Below are positions 7,271 through 15,250 of a DNA stretch of 64,000 bases, one piece after another; the stretch's first letter is position 1; every line of letters begins with the position of its first letter. Source of the stretch: Polaromonas sp. C04 (GTDB taxonomy: Bacteria; Pseudomonadota; Gammaproteobacteria; Burkholderiales; Burkholderiaceae_C); NCBI RefSeq assembly GCF_002002705.1, contig NZ_MUNS01000032.1, forward strand, positions 19,662 through 83,661, read 5' to 3'. The translations under genes were made by a program, and so were the position numbers. The notes beneath the pieces are model-generated. The model had not been told where the DNA came from, did no database searches, and saw only the letters and a list, made by a program, of their open reading frames with translations.

Positions 7271-9565
7271 TTAGAAACGGTAGGCGACCGAGACGGTGGC
7301 CGAGCGGCCCAGCCCCGGCACGGCGCGCCCGCCATCGGATGGAATCAGCGCATCGTAGTAGTTCGTATTGAACAGGTTGAACACGTTCAGGCGAATATCG
7401 TATTTCGGTTGATGGTAGGCGAGCATCGCGTCCCAGCGCGTGTAGGCGCCAACCCGCACCAGATCGGTGTTGTTGGCAAAGCGCGAGGAACTGTAGGTCG
7501 CGCCGGCACCGACCTCCCACTGCGGCGTGATGGCGTAGGTGCTCCACAGGCTGGCGGAATCTTTCGGCGTATTCGCCGGCACCATGCCGTTCGTGCCCGG
7601 CGCAACGCCATTGACGATCAATGCATCGAGGTGGGTGTAGCCGCCAAAAATCTGCAGTCTGTCGGTGACGCGCCCCGCCGCCCCGGCGCGTGCGCCGTTC
7701 ACACGCACGGTGCCGGTCGCCGAGTACGTGCCGTCGGGGTTCTGCGAACGCGCATTGTCCTGGGTGATCTGAAATGCTGCCGCCGACAGCGACAGGTCGC
7801 CGCCGTTCAGGTCCCACTTGCCGCCGGCCTCGTAGGCCTTGTTGGTCGTCGGCGGCAGCGGCTGCGAGCTGCCGGTGGTCGATACCAGTTGTTCCAGCGA
7901 CGGGTTGAACGACGTGCTGTAGGACAGATAGTAGGACTGCGCTTTGGTCGGTTGCCAGAGGGCGCCGGCACGCGCGCTGGTGAAGTTCACCACCTGGTTC
8001 ATGGACGCTGCCACGGTCGCGGTCGGGATCGAGTTGTCGATACTCGCGCTGTAGCGGTCCTGGCGCAGGCCGCCGACCAGCTTGAACTGCGGGCTCAGTT
8101 CCAGCGTGTCGTTGAAGTAGGCGGCCACGGTGGTGGCGCTCGCCGTTGCGAGATTGCCGGCCACGCTCGGCGCGTTGCCGGGCGCGCCGGTCTGGGCCGG
8201 ATCGAGCAGCGGGGTGCAGGCCACATAGCCGCTGGTACCGCCCGCCGGATTCAGCGCCGTACCGTTGCACGAGCCGTTGCGGTAATAGGCCTGGTTGTTG
8301 TAGGTGTCGCGCCCCAGCTCAAAGCCCGCCAGCAGCGCGTGCCTGACCGCACCCGTCTCGAATTTGGTGTTGAACTCGGTCAGGTTGAAAAGCGACGTAT
8401 CGTGAATGACGCGGTCGTGGCTTTGCTGGCGCACCCACAGCTGGCTCAGCGGCAGCGCGCTGGTGGCAGCGGCCGGAACGGCCGTGCTGCCGGTAGAAAG
8501 CGGCGTGTAGACGCCGCTGGCCGAGAGCGTGCCAATACCTTGCGGTGCCGTCTCGCGCGCATCGGTGGTGACGTTGTTGTATTGCGTCTGGTTGCGGATC
8601 GAGCTGGTGGGCGTGAGCCTGTGCTCGACCAGTGCGCCGAGCGCGCCGATGTCGGAGATGGTGCGGTCGTCGGTGAAGCCGTAGGCCGTCTTCGGGTTCA
8701 CGTTGACCGGCGCACCGTTCAGCGGGGGCACGCCGTAGTCGGGCATGTCGCGGTTGTGCTGCAGCAGCCCCGTCAGCGTGATTTGGGTCGGCGTGCCGAT
8801 GCCGAGCTTGAGCGACGGCGCGATGCCGTAGTCCTGCAACTCGGTCTGGTCGCGCGTCGTGGCGTTGCCCTGCTGCCCCATCACCGCCACGCGAAACGCC
8901 GCGCTGTCGGACAACGGCTGGTTGTGGTCGACCGTGGTGCGTACCAGGCCCGTGGTGCTGGCCGATACCTGCACTTCGTCCGCGGCTTTCAGCGTGGGCT
9001 TCTTCGTGACCTGGTTGATCACGCCGCCGGTGGAGCCGCGGCCGAACAGCATGGACGACGGACCCATCAGCACCTCGATGGAATCGAGCGCAAAGGTATC
9101 GCGGTAGTACTGGGCCCGATCGCGCGCGCCGTCCAGAAAGACGTCGGTGCGCGCCGAGAAACCGTTCAGGTTGATGTTGGTGCCGATCTGGCCGCCTTCG
9201 GCGCCGCCGATGGTCAGGCCCGGCACGTTGCGCAGCGCGGAGGCCAGCGAGGTGGCGCCCTGCGACTGCATCACCGCCTGGTTGATGACCGTGACCGACT
9301 GCGGAATATCGCGCAGCTCGGCCGGCAGCCGGCTGACCGAGTTCGCGTTGGCACCGAAGTCGTTGTCCTCGGCGCTGGCCTTGATTTGCACCGGGCGCAA
9401 AGTCTGCGGCACGACGGCACCGGGCGCCGGCTGGGTCTGGGCAGAAGGGGTGACTGGCGCCTGCGGTGCGGCTTGCTGGGCAAAGGCTCCCGGCACCGAG
9501 AACAGGCCAAGCAAAGACAAGGCGGCGGTGGTGCGCGGGCCCGCCGGGCGATGGCTGCGATTCAT
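7271..9565 (-). CDS. TonB-dependent siderophore receptor (Fiu/PiuA type)
   Basis: A 764-residue outer-membrane receptor. A signal peptide (MNRSHRP...PGAFAQQ) is followed by a low-complexity Pro/Gln linker. The plug domain has the segments LRDIPQSVTVINQAVM and SMLFGRGSTGGVINQVTKKP. The 22-strand barrel ends in the usual aromatic residue (SVAYRF). The family takes up ferric catecholates and linear siderophore fragments using TonB energy. A good Fur box overlaps a candidate -10 about 85-105 nt upstream. It is followed by piuC and a PepSY gene. A 783-residue open frame on the opposite strand is a high-GC shadow. Confidence 0.94.
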   Translation of the reverse strand: MNRSHRPAGPRTTAALSLLGLFSVPGAFAQQAAPQAPVTPSAQTQPAPGAVVPQTLRPVQIKASAEDNDFGANANSVSRLPAELRDIPQSVTVINQAVMQSQGATSLASALRNVPGLTIGGAEGGQIGTNINLNGFSARTDVFLDGARDRAQYYRDTFALDSIEVLMGPSSMLFGRGSTGGVINQVTKKPTLKAADEVQVSASTTGLVRTTVDHNQPLSDSAAFRVAVMGQQGNATTRDQTELQDYGIAPSLKLGIGTPTQITLTGLLQHNRDMPDYGVPPLNGAPVNVNPKTAYGFTDDRTISDIGALGALVEHRLTPTSSIRNQTQYNNVTTDARETAPQGIGTLSASGVYTPLSTGSTAVPAAATSALPLSQLWVRQQSHDRVIHDTSLFNLTEFNTKFETGAVRHALLAGFELGRDTYNNQAYYRNGSCNGTALNPAGGTSGYVACTPLLDPAQTGAPGNAPSVAGNLATASATTVAAYFNDTLELSPQFKLVGGLRQDRYSASIDNSIPTATVAASMNQVVNFTSARAGALWQPTKAQSYYLSYSTSFNPSLEQLVSTTGSSQPLPPTTNKAYEAGGKWDLNGGDLSLSAAAFQITQDNARSQNPDGTYSATGTVRVNGARAGAAGRVTDRLQIFGGYTHLDALIVNGVAPGTNGMVPANTPKDSASLWSTYAITPQWEVGAGATYSSSRFANNTDLVRVGAYTRWDAMLAYHQPKYDIRLNVFNLFNTNYYDALIPSDGGRAVPGLGRSATVSVAYRF

Positions 9566-9647
9566 TGTTTTACTTTCTCCGGGTGATGAACGAACAGGCC
9601 CTGACGTCGTGCTGGCGCTGTGCTGGCTGCGTTCAAGATCAGCAGAA

Positions 9648-9672
9648 AGTATAAATGCGAATCAGTCTTATT
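9648..9672 (-). promoter_or_regulatory. Fur box overlapping a -10 element of the iron operon
   Basis: AATGCGAATCAGTCTTATT at 9654-9672 matches the 7-1-7 Fur consensus TGAGAATnATTCTCA at 12 of 14 defined positions. TATACT (minus strand, 9653-9648) directly abuts it and could be the -10 element. Its position upstream of the receptor gene supports iron-dependent repression. Confidence 0.65.
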
Positions 9673-9755
9673 TGCCTCAACAATCCGGAAAATGTTGCTT
9701 TTACCCAAAACCAGATTCATCGGCGACAGCATTGCCGCCGCTGCCCGGGCTCACC

Positions 9756-10670
9756 TCAGGTCTTGGCGAGTTGGGCCATGGCCTTGCCGACTTCGTTGGT
9801 GCCTTGCGCCGCACCACTCTGCGGCACGGTTTCGCCGGCCTGCATCGTCACCTCGGCCAGTCGCGCGGCCAGACGTTCGGGCGCCTGGGCATCGGTGCCG
9901 ATCCACGCACCGGGGGTCAGCGTGATGTGCGCCGCCTCGAAGGTGCCGGCACCGGCGCACAGGATGGTGCGGTTCGGCGCATCGCTCGACGCCAGCACCA
10001 GCATTGCGGGCACCACGGCTTCGGGCTTCAGGGCCTGCAGCACGGCCTCGGGCATCAGCCCTTCGGTCATGCGGGTCGCGGCGGTGGGCGCCAGGCAGTT
10101 GACGCGGATGTTGTTTTTGGCGCCCTCGATCGACAGGGTCTGCATCAGGCCCACCAGCGCCATCTTGGCCGCCCCATAGTTGGCCTGGCCGAAATTGCCG
10201 TACAGGCCCGACGATGAGGTCGTCATCACGATGCGCCCGTACTTCTGCTCGACCATCAGCGGCCAGACCGCCTTGGTGCAATGGACCGCGCCCATCAGGT
10301 GCACGTCCAGCACCAGCCGGAAGTCGTCCAGCGCCATCTTGGCAAAGCTCTTGTCGCGCAGGATGCCGGCGTTGTTCACCAGGATGTCGATGCGGCCCCA
10401 GGCATCGACCGCCTGCCGGACCATGGCCTGCACGGCGCCGAAATCCGTCACGGACGCTCCATTGGCGATGGCTTCGCCGCCGGCCGCGCGGATTTCGTCA
10501 ACCACCGCCTGCGCCGCCCCCGTCGAACCGCCGGCGCCATCGACGGCGCCGCCGAGATCGTTCACCAGCACCCGTGCGCCGCGCGCTGCCAGCGCCAAAG
10601 CATGCTGCCGGCCGAGTCCACCGCCTGCGCCGGTGACGATGGCCACGCGGCCCTTGAAATCAATGCTCAT
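9756..10670 (-). CDS. SDR (3R)-hydroxyacyl-CoA dehydrogenase-like protein
   Basis: A 304-residue SDR. It has TGAGGGLG (NAD(P) binding, about residues 14-21), NNAG (about 95), a Ser (TTSSSGLYGNFGQ) and YGAAK (catalytic Tyr/Lys). The insertion with NDLGGAVDGAGGS after the second strand is typical of the dehydrogenase domain of peroxisomal multifunctional enzyme type 2 (HSD17B4) and its bacterial relatives, which act on (3R)-hydroxyacyl-CoA in beta-oxidation or steroid side-chain degradation. The C-terminal extension (about 40 residues after the core) also fits that group. It is a lone gene divergent from the Nudix gene. Confidence 0.82.
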   Translation of the reverse strand: MSIDFKGRVAIVTGAGGGLGRQHALALAARGARVLVNDLGGAVDGAGGSTGAAQAVVDEIRAAGGEAIANGASVTDFGAVQAMVRQAVDAWGRIDILVNNAGILRDKSFAKMALDDFRLVLDVHLMGAVHCTKAVWPLMVEQKYGRIVMTTSSSGLYGNFGQANYGAAKMALVGLMQTLSIEGAKNNIRVNCLAPTAATRMTEGLMPEAVLQALKPEAVVPAMLVLASSDAPNRTILCAGAGTFEAAHITLTPGAWIGTDAQAPERLAARLAEVTMQAGETVPQSGAAQGTNEVGKAMAQLAKT

Positions 10671-10782
10671 GTTTTTCTTCCTGTCATATAGGTGATGCTC
10701 GCCCCGCCCGGCTTCTGGTAGCCTTTGCCGGGACAGCGCTGTACTTTAATTCATGAGGCGGCGGGTCGATAGAAAGCTGCCG

Positions 10783-11658
10783 ATGGAACTGAACTCCGAA
10801 GTCATCACCACCCCCCCTCGTGCCGCCGCCACAGTGGTGATGCTGCGCGACGCCGCCAGCGGGCTGGAAGTGTTTTTGCTCAAGCGCCACGGCTTGTCGG
10901 ACGTGCTGGGCGGCGCCTACGTATTTCCCGGTGGCAAGGTGGACGCGCACGATGCCGAACTGGACATGGCGGCCCGGCTGGACCAGTCCCCGCAGCAACT
11001 GCACGCAGGCTTGAACGAGCCCGACATCGATGCCGTGACGGCTGCGAGCCTGTATGTGGCGGCCCTGCGCGAAGCGTTTGAAGAGTCCGGCGTGCTGTTT
11101 GCGCAGGATGCGTCGGCCGCCCGCGCCACACAGGCCGGCGCCCTCCTGCGCGAAGGCTGCGGTTTTGATGAGGTGCTGGCCCGCATGGCGCTGCGCCTGC
11201 AGACGCGCAGTGTGGTGCCGTGGTCGCGCTGGATCACGCCCCGGGTGCCGTCGGTGATGAACAAGCGCTTTGACACCCGTTTCTTCGTCTCCGCGGTGCC
11301 ACCGGACCAGATCGCGCGGCATGACAACCACGAAACCACCGAGAGCGTGTGGCTGCGGCCCCGTGCCGCGCTGGAGCAGTACCGGGACGGCCAGATCGAG
11401 CTGGCACCGCCGCAGATCATGAGCCTGGCGCACCTGTCGCACCACAGCACGGTCGACAGCGTGCTGCGGGAGGCGCGTGGCCGCAGGCCGCCGATCATCC
11501 AGCCGGAGTCGTTCGAGCAGGACGGCTTGCGGGTCATCTGCTACCCCGGCGACGAACGGCACTCGCTGCGCGAGCGCGCGCTGCCCGGCCCCACCCGGCT
11601 GCGCTACCACCACCAGCGTTTCGAGCCCCTGGAGGGCTTCGAGGCGCTATTCGCCTGA
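10783..11658 (+). CDS. Nudix hydrolase, NUDT19-like (probable CoA/acyl-CoA diphosphatase)
   Basis: A 291-residue protein. The Nudix box is split: FPGGKVDAHDAELD is followed by about 40 extra residues before AALREAFEESGVLFA, which carries RExxEExG. That long insertion within the box is the hallmark of the NUDT19/NUDT7-like group that cleaves CoA thioesters to acyl-phosphopantetheine and 3',5'-ADP. The ATG at 10783 is preferred over one ten codons upstream because family homologues begin just before the first strand. It lies beside SDR, MDR and acyl-CoA ligase genes, consistent with a CoA-thioester role, but it has its own promoter region. Confidence 0.8.
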   Translation: MELNSEVITTPPRAAATVVMLRDAASGLEVFLLKRHGLSDVLGGAYVFPGGKVDAHDAELDMAARLDQSPQQLHAGLNEPDIDAVTAASLYVAALREAFEESGVLFAQDASAARATQAGALLREGCGFDEVLARMALRLQTRSVVPWSRWITPRVPSVMNKRFDTRFFVSAVPPDQIARHDNHETTESVWLRPRAALEQYRDGQIELAPPQIMSLAHLSHHSTVDSVLREARGRRPPIIQPESFEQDGLRVICYPGDERHSLRERALPGPTRLRYHHQRFEPLEGFEALFA

Positions 11659-11790
11659 GGTTCGCGCAGGCGCACCCTTCGTCACTGTCACTTGCGCTAA
11701 CCCGCCCGACGCGCCCCGTCGCTACCATCAGCGCAGCGGTTGCCAGGCGCCGCCCGCCCTACCCGAATCCAATCTGCAGGAGAAACCCCC

Positions 11791-12834
11791 ATGTCCACAC
11801 TTGCCTCGCTCACCAATCACCAGATCCGCCTGGCCGCACGCCCGGTCGGCACCCCGACCCGCGCCAACTGGAGCAACACCACCGAAGCCGTCGCGGAGCC
11901 CGCCGAGGGCGGCGTGCTGGTCAAGACGCTGGCCCTGTCGCTGGACCCCGCCATGCGCGGCTGGATGAACGAAGGCAAGAGCTACATCCCGCCCGTGGGC
12001 ATTGGCGAAGTCATGCGCGCGGGTGGCATCGGCAAGGTCATTGCCTCCAAAAACCCGGCGTTTGCCGTGGGCGATGTCGTGTCTGCCGTGCTCGGCGTGC
12101 AGGAATACCTGCTGATTCCGCAGGCCGACCTCAAGCGCAGCAGCCTGGCCAAAATCGACCTGACGCTGGGCAGCCAGACGCAGTGGCTCAACGTGCTCGG
12201 CATGCCCGGCATGACCGGTTACTTCGGCCTGATGGACGTCGGGCAGCCCAAGGCGGGCGAGACCGTGGTGGTGTCGGGCGCCGCCGGCGCGGTCGGCCAG
12301 ACGGTCGGCCAGCTCGCCAAGATCAAGGGCTGCCGTGCGGTGGGCATCGCCGGTGGCCAGGCCAAATGCGACTGGGTCGTGAAGGAACTCGGCTTTGATG
12401 CCTGCATCGACTACAAGGCCGGCCCCAGCGCGGTCAGGGACGGCCTGAAGGAACACTGCCCGAACGGCGTGGACATCTACTTCGACAATGTGGGCGGCGA
12501 GATCCTGGACGCGGCGCTGGCGCGCCTCGCCCGCGGCGCGCGCATCATCATCTGCGGTGCCATCAGCCAGTACAACAACACCAGCGCGGTTCAAGGGCCG
12601 AAAAACTATCTGTCGCTGCTCGTGAACCGGGCCCGCATGCAGGGCATCGTGGTGTTCGACTACGCCGACCGCTACCCTTTGGCCGTGGCCGAATTGGCGG
12701 GCTACCTGAAGGACGGCCGCATGAAGAGCAAGGAAGACATCGTCAAAGGCCTGGACACCTTTCCAGAAGCGCTGATCAAGCTCTTCACGGGCGAGAACTT
12801 CGGCAAGCTGGTGCTGCAGGTCGCCGAAGACTGA
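11791..12834 (+). CDS. NADP-dependent MDR oxidoreductase (CurA/prostaglandin reductase type)
   Basis: A 347-residue zinc-independent MDR. It has the N-terminal GroES-like half with DPAMRGWM, typical of the leukotriene B4 dehydrogenase/CurA group, and a Rossmann half with VSGAAGAVGQTVGQLAK (AAxGxxG) and AGGQAKCDWV (NADP choice). NGVDIYFDNVGGEILDAAL is also characteristic. Members reduce the double bond of alpha,beta-unsaturated ketones and aldehydes, often as detoxification. AGGAG lies 8 nt upstream of the chosen ATG. Its stop lies 2 bp from the convergent stop of the following gene. Confidence 0.9.
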   Translation: MSTLASLTNHQIRLAARPVGTPTRANWSNTTEAVAEPAEGGVLVKTLALSLDPAMRGWMNEGKSYIPPVGIGEVMRAGGIGKVIASKNPAFAVGDVVSAVLGVQEYLLIPQADLKRSSLAKIDLTLGSQTQWLNVLGMPGMTGYFGLMDVGQPKAGETVVVSGAAGAVGQTVGQLAKIKGCRAVGIAGGQAKCDWVVKELGFDACIDYKAGPSAVRDGLKEHCPNGVDIYFDNVGGEILDAALARLARGARIIICGAISQYNNTSAVQGPKNYLSLLVNRARMQGIVVFDYADRYPLAVAELAGYLKDGRMKSKEDIVKGLDTFPEALIKLFTGENFGKLVLQVAED

Positions 12835-12836
12835 CC

Positions 12837-13274
12837 TCAGTCCCGGTGGCCGTGGCCCTTGCCATGGCCGCGGTCATTGTCGCGGTAGCCCTGGTTGTTG
12901 TCGCGGCCGTCCCAGCCGCGGCGATCGCGGTCCTTGTATTTGTACTTGCCCCGGCTGTCCACATTCACAAAATACACTTGCCGGCCGCAGGCATTGTATT
13001 GGGCGCAGTGTTTGCTCCATTTTTTGGCGTGACCCGGCGGCACATACAGGTACAGCGGCGGCTGCTGCACCAGCACAGCCGGCCGCGTAATGATCACCGG
13101 CTGTGCATACAGCACCGGCGGCGGGGGGGCATTGCCGATATTGATGCGGCCGTAGACGCCAGGCGCCAAGATGCCATCCACGGTGGCATTGACGTAGGGC
13201 TGCGCCCGGGCCGCGGTGGCACCCAGCAACAGCAGGGCTGCAGTGAGGGCAAAAATTCGGGTTTTCAACTTCAT
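12837..13274 (-). CDS. Exported small basic protein of unknown function
   Basis: A 145-residue protein. It has a clear Sec signal peptide (MKLKTRIFALTAALLLLGATAARAQ). The mature part contains a Pro/Val/Leu-rich region (PPPPVLYAQPV, QQPPLYLYVPPGHAKKW), two cysteines (HCAQYNACG) that could form a disulfide, and a highly charged Gly/Arg/Asp/His tail (DRDRRGWDGRDNN...GHGKGHGHRD). Proteins of this layout are common as periplasmic hypothetical proteins in Burkholderiales; I do not recognise a function. The His-rich end might bind metal, but this is a guess. A 9-bp inverted repeat lies about 110-150 nt upstream of its start. Confidence 0.72.
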   Translation of the reverse strand: MKLKTRIFALTAALLLLGATAARAQPYVNATVDGILAPGVYGRINIGNAPPPPVLYAQPVIITRPAVLVQQPPLYLYVPPGHAKKWSKHCAQYNACGRQVYFVNVDSRGKYKYKDRDRRGWDGRDNNQGYRDNDRGHGKGHGHRD

Positions 13275-13386
13275 GGGGTTCCTTGTGTTTATGCTGCCTG
13301 ACAAGCCGGAACCTCGGCGGTTCGAATCGACGCCGCGGACTCCTTTGAGCCAAGCTCCATTTGTAACAAAGGAAGTGGAGCGCTCA

Positions 13387-13427
13387 TGTAGGACGATGTG
13401 AAAGATGTAAGCAAGATGCGTCCTACA
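13387..13427. promoter_or_regulatory. Inverted repeat TGTAGGACG...CGTCCTACA
   Basis: A perfect 9-bp inverted repeat with a 23-nt spacer (13387-13395 and 13419-13427). It lies 1 bp beyond the cupin stop codon and upstream of the exported-protein gene. It could be a widely spaced operator, or a stem acting at the cupin 3' end. There is no T tract on either side, so I do not call it an intrinsic terminator. Confidence 0.4.
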
Positions 13428-13428
13428 C

Positions 13429-13929
13429 TCAGACCGCCCCATGCGGATGCGTGGGATCGACCCACAGAACCGTCTCGGGTTTCTCGGCCGGCTCAATCGC
13501 CAGATTGACCGCGACCGCCTCGCCATCGCTGCGGCACAGCACGCATTCCAGTGGCTCGGTGGGGCTGGCATTGATTTCCTGGTGCGGCACATAGGGTGGC
13601 ACGTAGATGAAGTCACCGGGGCCGGCCTCGGCCGTAAATTCCAGGTGTTCGCCCCAGCGCATGCGCGCGCGGCCCTTGATGATGTAGATCACGCTTTCCA
13701 GATGACCGTGGTGATGGGCGCCGGTCTTGGCGTTGGCATGGATGGTGACGGTGCCGGCCCAGAGCTTTTGCGCGCCGACGCGCGCGAAGTTGATGGCCGC
13801 CTTGCGGTCCATGCCGGGCGTCTGGGCCGTGTTGCCGTCGAGCTGGTTCGCGGGGATCACACGCACGCCATCGTGCTTCCATGCCGCATCGGCGTGATCG
13901 TGCGCATCGTGCAAGTCGTGGGTCGTCAT
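13429..13929 (-). CDS. Cupin-domain protein
   Basis: A 166-residue, single-cupin protein. Motif 1 is GAHHHGHLESVIYIIKG (His-x-His plus Glu as metal ligands) and motif 2 is GDFIYVPPYVPHQEIN (His). The N-terminus is His/Asp-rich (HDLHDAHDHADAAWKHDG), which may add metal affinity. Such small cupins are usually metal-dependent enzymes or binding proteins, and the substrate cannot be inferred. It lies 4 bp downstream of the serine hydrolase gene, so the two are probably co-transcribed. Confidence 0.82.
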   Translation of the reverse strand: MTTHDLHDAHDHADAAWKHDGVRVIPANQLDGNTAQTPGMDRKAAINFARVGAQKLWAGTVTIHANAKTGAHHHGHLESVIYIIKGRARMRWGEHLEFTAEAGPGDFIYVPPYVPHQEINASPTEPLECVLCRSDGEAVAVNLAIEPAEKPETVLWVDPTHPHGAV

Positions 13930-13933
13930 GGCA

Positions 13934-15139
13934 TCACTCCATCAAGGCCGCATACACCAGGTCGCGAAACAGCGGCCGGTAGTGCTCGCGCTGGTTCGGC
14001 GCCTGGATCATCATCAGCGCGAACAGGTCTTCGGCCGGATCGACAAAGAAGGTCGTGCCCGCGATGCCGCCCCAGAAATACGAGCCCACAGAGCCCGGCA
14101 CCGCCGACAGTCCCGGCGCGGTGCGCACCGCAAAGCCCAGTCCGAAGCCGTGGCCCGGCGTGAGCAGCGTGGCCGAGCCGCTGTGCGGATTCACCGGAAT
14201 GGCGCCGAGGTGGTCGGCCGTCATCCAGTCCACGATGCGCGGGCCCAGCAGGCGCACGCCGTTGAGTTCGCCCTTGTTCAGCATGAACTGCAGGAAGCGC
14301 GCATAGTCCGGCGCGGTCGACATCAACCCGCCGCCGCCCGACTCCATCTGCGGCTGCTGCCGCGCATCGAACAGTTGCATCTGCACGCCGCCGTCGGGGT
14401 CGCGCGCAAACGGCTCGGCAATGCGTCCGTGGTGTTCGGGCGGCACCCAGAAGCCGGTCTCCCGCATGCCCAGTGGCTCGAAGATCTGCTGGTGCAGAAA
14501 CTCGCCGAGCGGCTGGCCACCGAGGACCTCCACCAGCCGGCCCAGCACATCGGTGGCGCGGCTGTATTCCCAGACGCTGCCGGGCTGCGCCATCAGGGGC
14601 AGCGCTGCAAGCGCCTGCGAGAATTCCGCGTTGCTGCGCTCCCGCGAGCCGATGCGGGCCGCACCATATTGCCGCTGCACGGCCGACAGGCCCAGAAATT
14701 CATAGGTCAGGCCGGCCGTGTGGCGCAGCAGGTCCTGCACCGTGGCGCCCGGAGTCACGGGCTGCAACTCCAGGCTGCCGTGACGCTCCACGGCCAGTTG
14801 CTGCTGCGCGTACTCGGGCAGGTATTTCGACACCGGATCGCTCAGCAGCAAACGCCCCTGCTCCAGCAGCATCATGACCGCCACCGACACGACCGGCTTG
14901 GTCATGGAGTAGATGCGAAACAGCGAGTCGCGCGCCATGGGCGTGCCGGCGGCAGGGTCCTGCTGCCCCAGGGCTTCGAACAGTGCAATCCTGCCGTGCC
15001 GCGCAATCAGCGCCACGGCGCCGGGCAGGCGCTGGCGATCGATCTCGGACTGCAGCACGAGCCGCAGACAATCCAGCCGCTGGGCGCTCAGTCCGACTTC
15101 GGCCGGCTCCGCCGTGGGAAGGATGGGGGTTGAACTCAT
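13934..15139 (-). CDS. Class C beta-lactamase-like serine hydrolase
   Basis: A 401-residue, penicillin-binding-fold hydrolase. The catalytic S-x-x-K is S78-MT-K81 (FRIYSMTKPVVSV), and a Tyr motif is in WEYSRATDVLG (about residue 190), as in class C beta-lactamases and family VIII esterases. The C-terminal HGFGLGF...GSYFWGGIAGT replaces the usual KTG with an HGF-type/W-G-G pattern typical of the EstB-like esterases. There is no signal peptide, which argues for a cytoplasmic esterase rather than a beta-lactamase. It is followed 4 bp later by the cupin gene. Confidence 0.88.
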   Translation of the reverse strand: MSSTPILPTAEPAEVGLSAQRLDCLRLVLQSEIDRQRLPGAVALIARHGRIALFEALGQQDPAAGTPMARDSLFRIYSMTKPVVSVAVMMLLEQGRLLLSDPVSKYLPEYAQQQLAVERHGSLELQPVTPGATVQDLLRHTAGLTYEFLGLSAVQRQYGAARIGSRERSNAEFSQALAALPLMAQPGSVWEYSRATDVLGRLVEVLGGQPLGEFLHQQIFEPLGMRETGFWVPPEHHGRIAEPFARDPDGGVQMQLFDARQQPQMESGGGGLMSTAPDYARFLQFMLNKGELNGVRLLGPRIVDWMTADHLGAIPVNPHSGSATLLTPGHGFGLGFAVRTAPGLSAVPGSVGSYFWGGIAGTTFFVDPAEDLFALMMIQAPNQREHYRPLFRDLVYAALME

Positions 15140-15191
15140 AGCGCGTGTCGTCCTTTCTGGCTTTCAAAATCAACTGCTTGGCACCCCGTTA

Positions 15192-15247
15192 ACTACAGTT
15201 TTGATAGCTAACTGCGCAGAAGGGGTATGGGCTACAAGCACTTTTTA
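15192..15247 (+). repeat. Interspersed ~55-bp repeat, copy D
   Basis: ACTAC (15192-15196), 7 nt, ATAGC (15204-15208), 20 nt, GGGCT (15229-15233), followed by a run of five T. It occupies the gap between the serine hydrolase start and the 3' end of the acyl-CoA ligase gene. Confidence 0.75.
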
Positions 15248-15250
15248 CCG

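Noticed and set aside
7235..9586. 783-codon open frame on the plus strand opposite the TonB receptor gene
   Set aside because: Its Arg/Gly/Val-rich, low-complexity translation is typical of the antisense shadow of a high-GC gene, and the receptor on the other strand has full family motifs.
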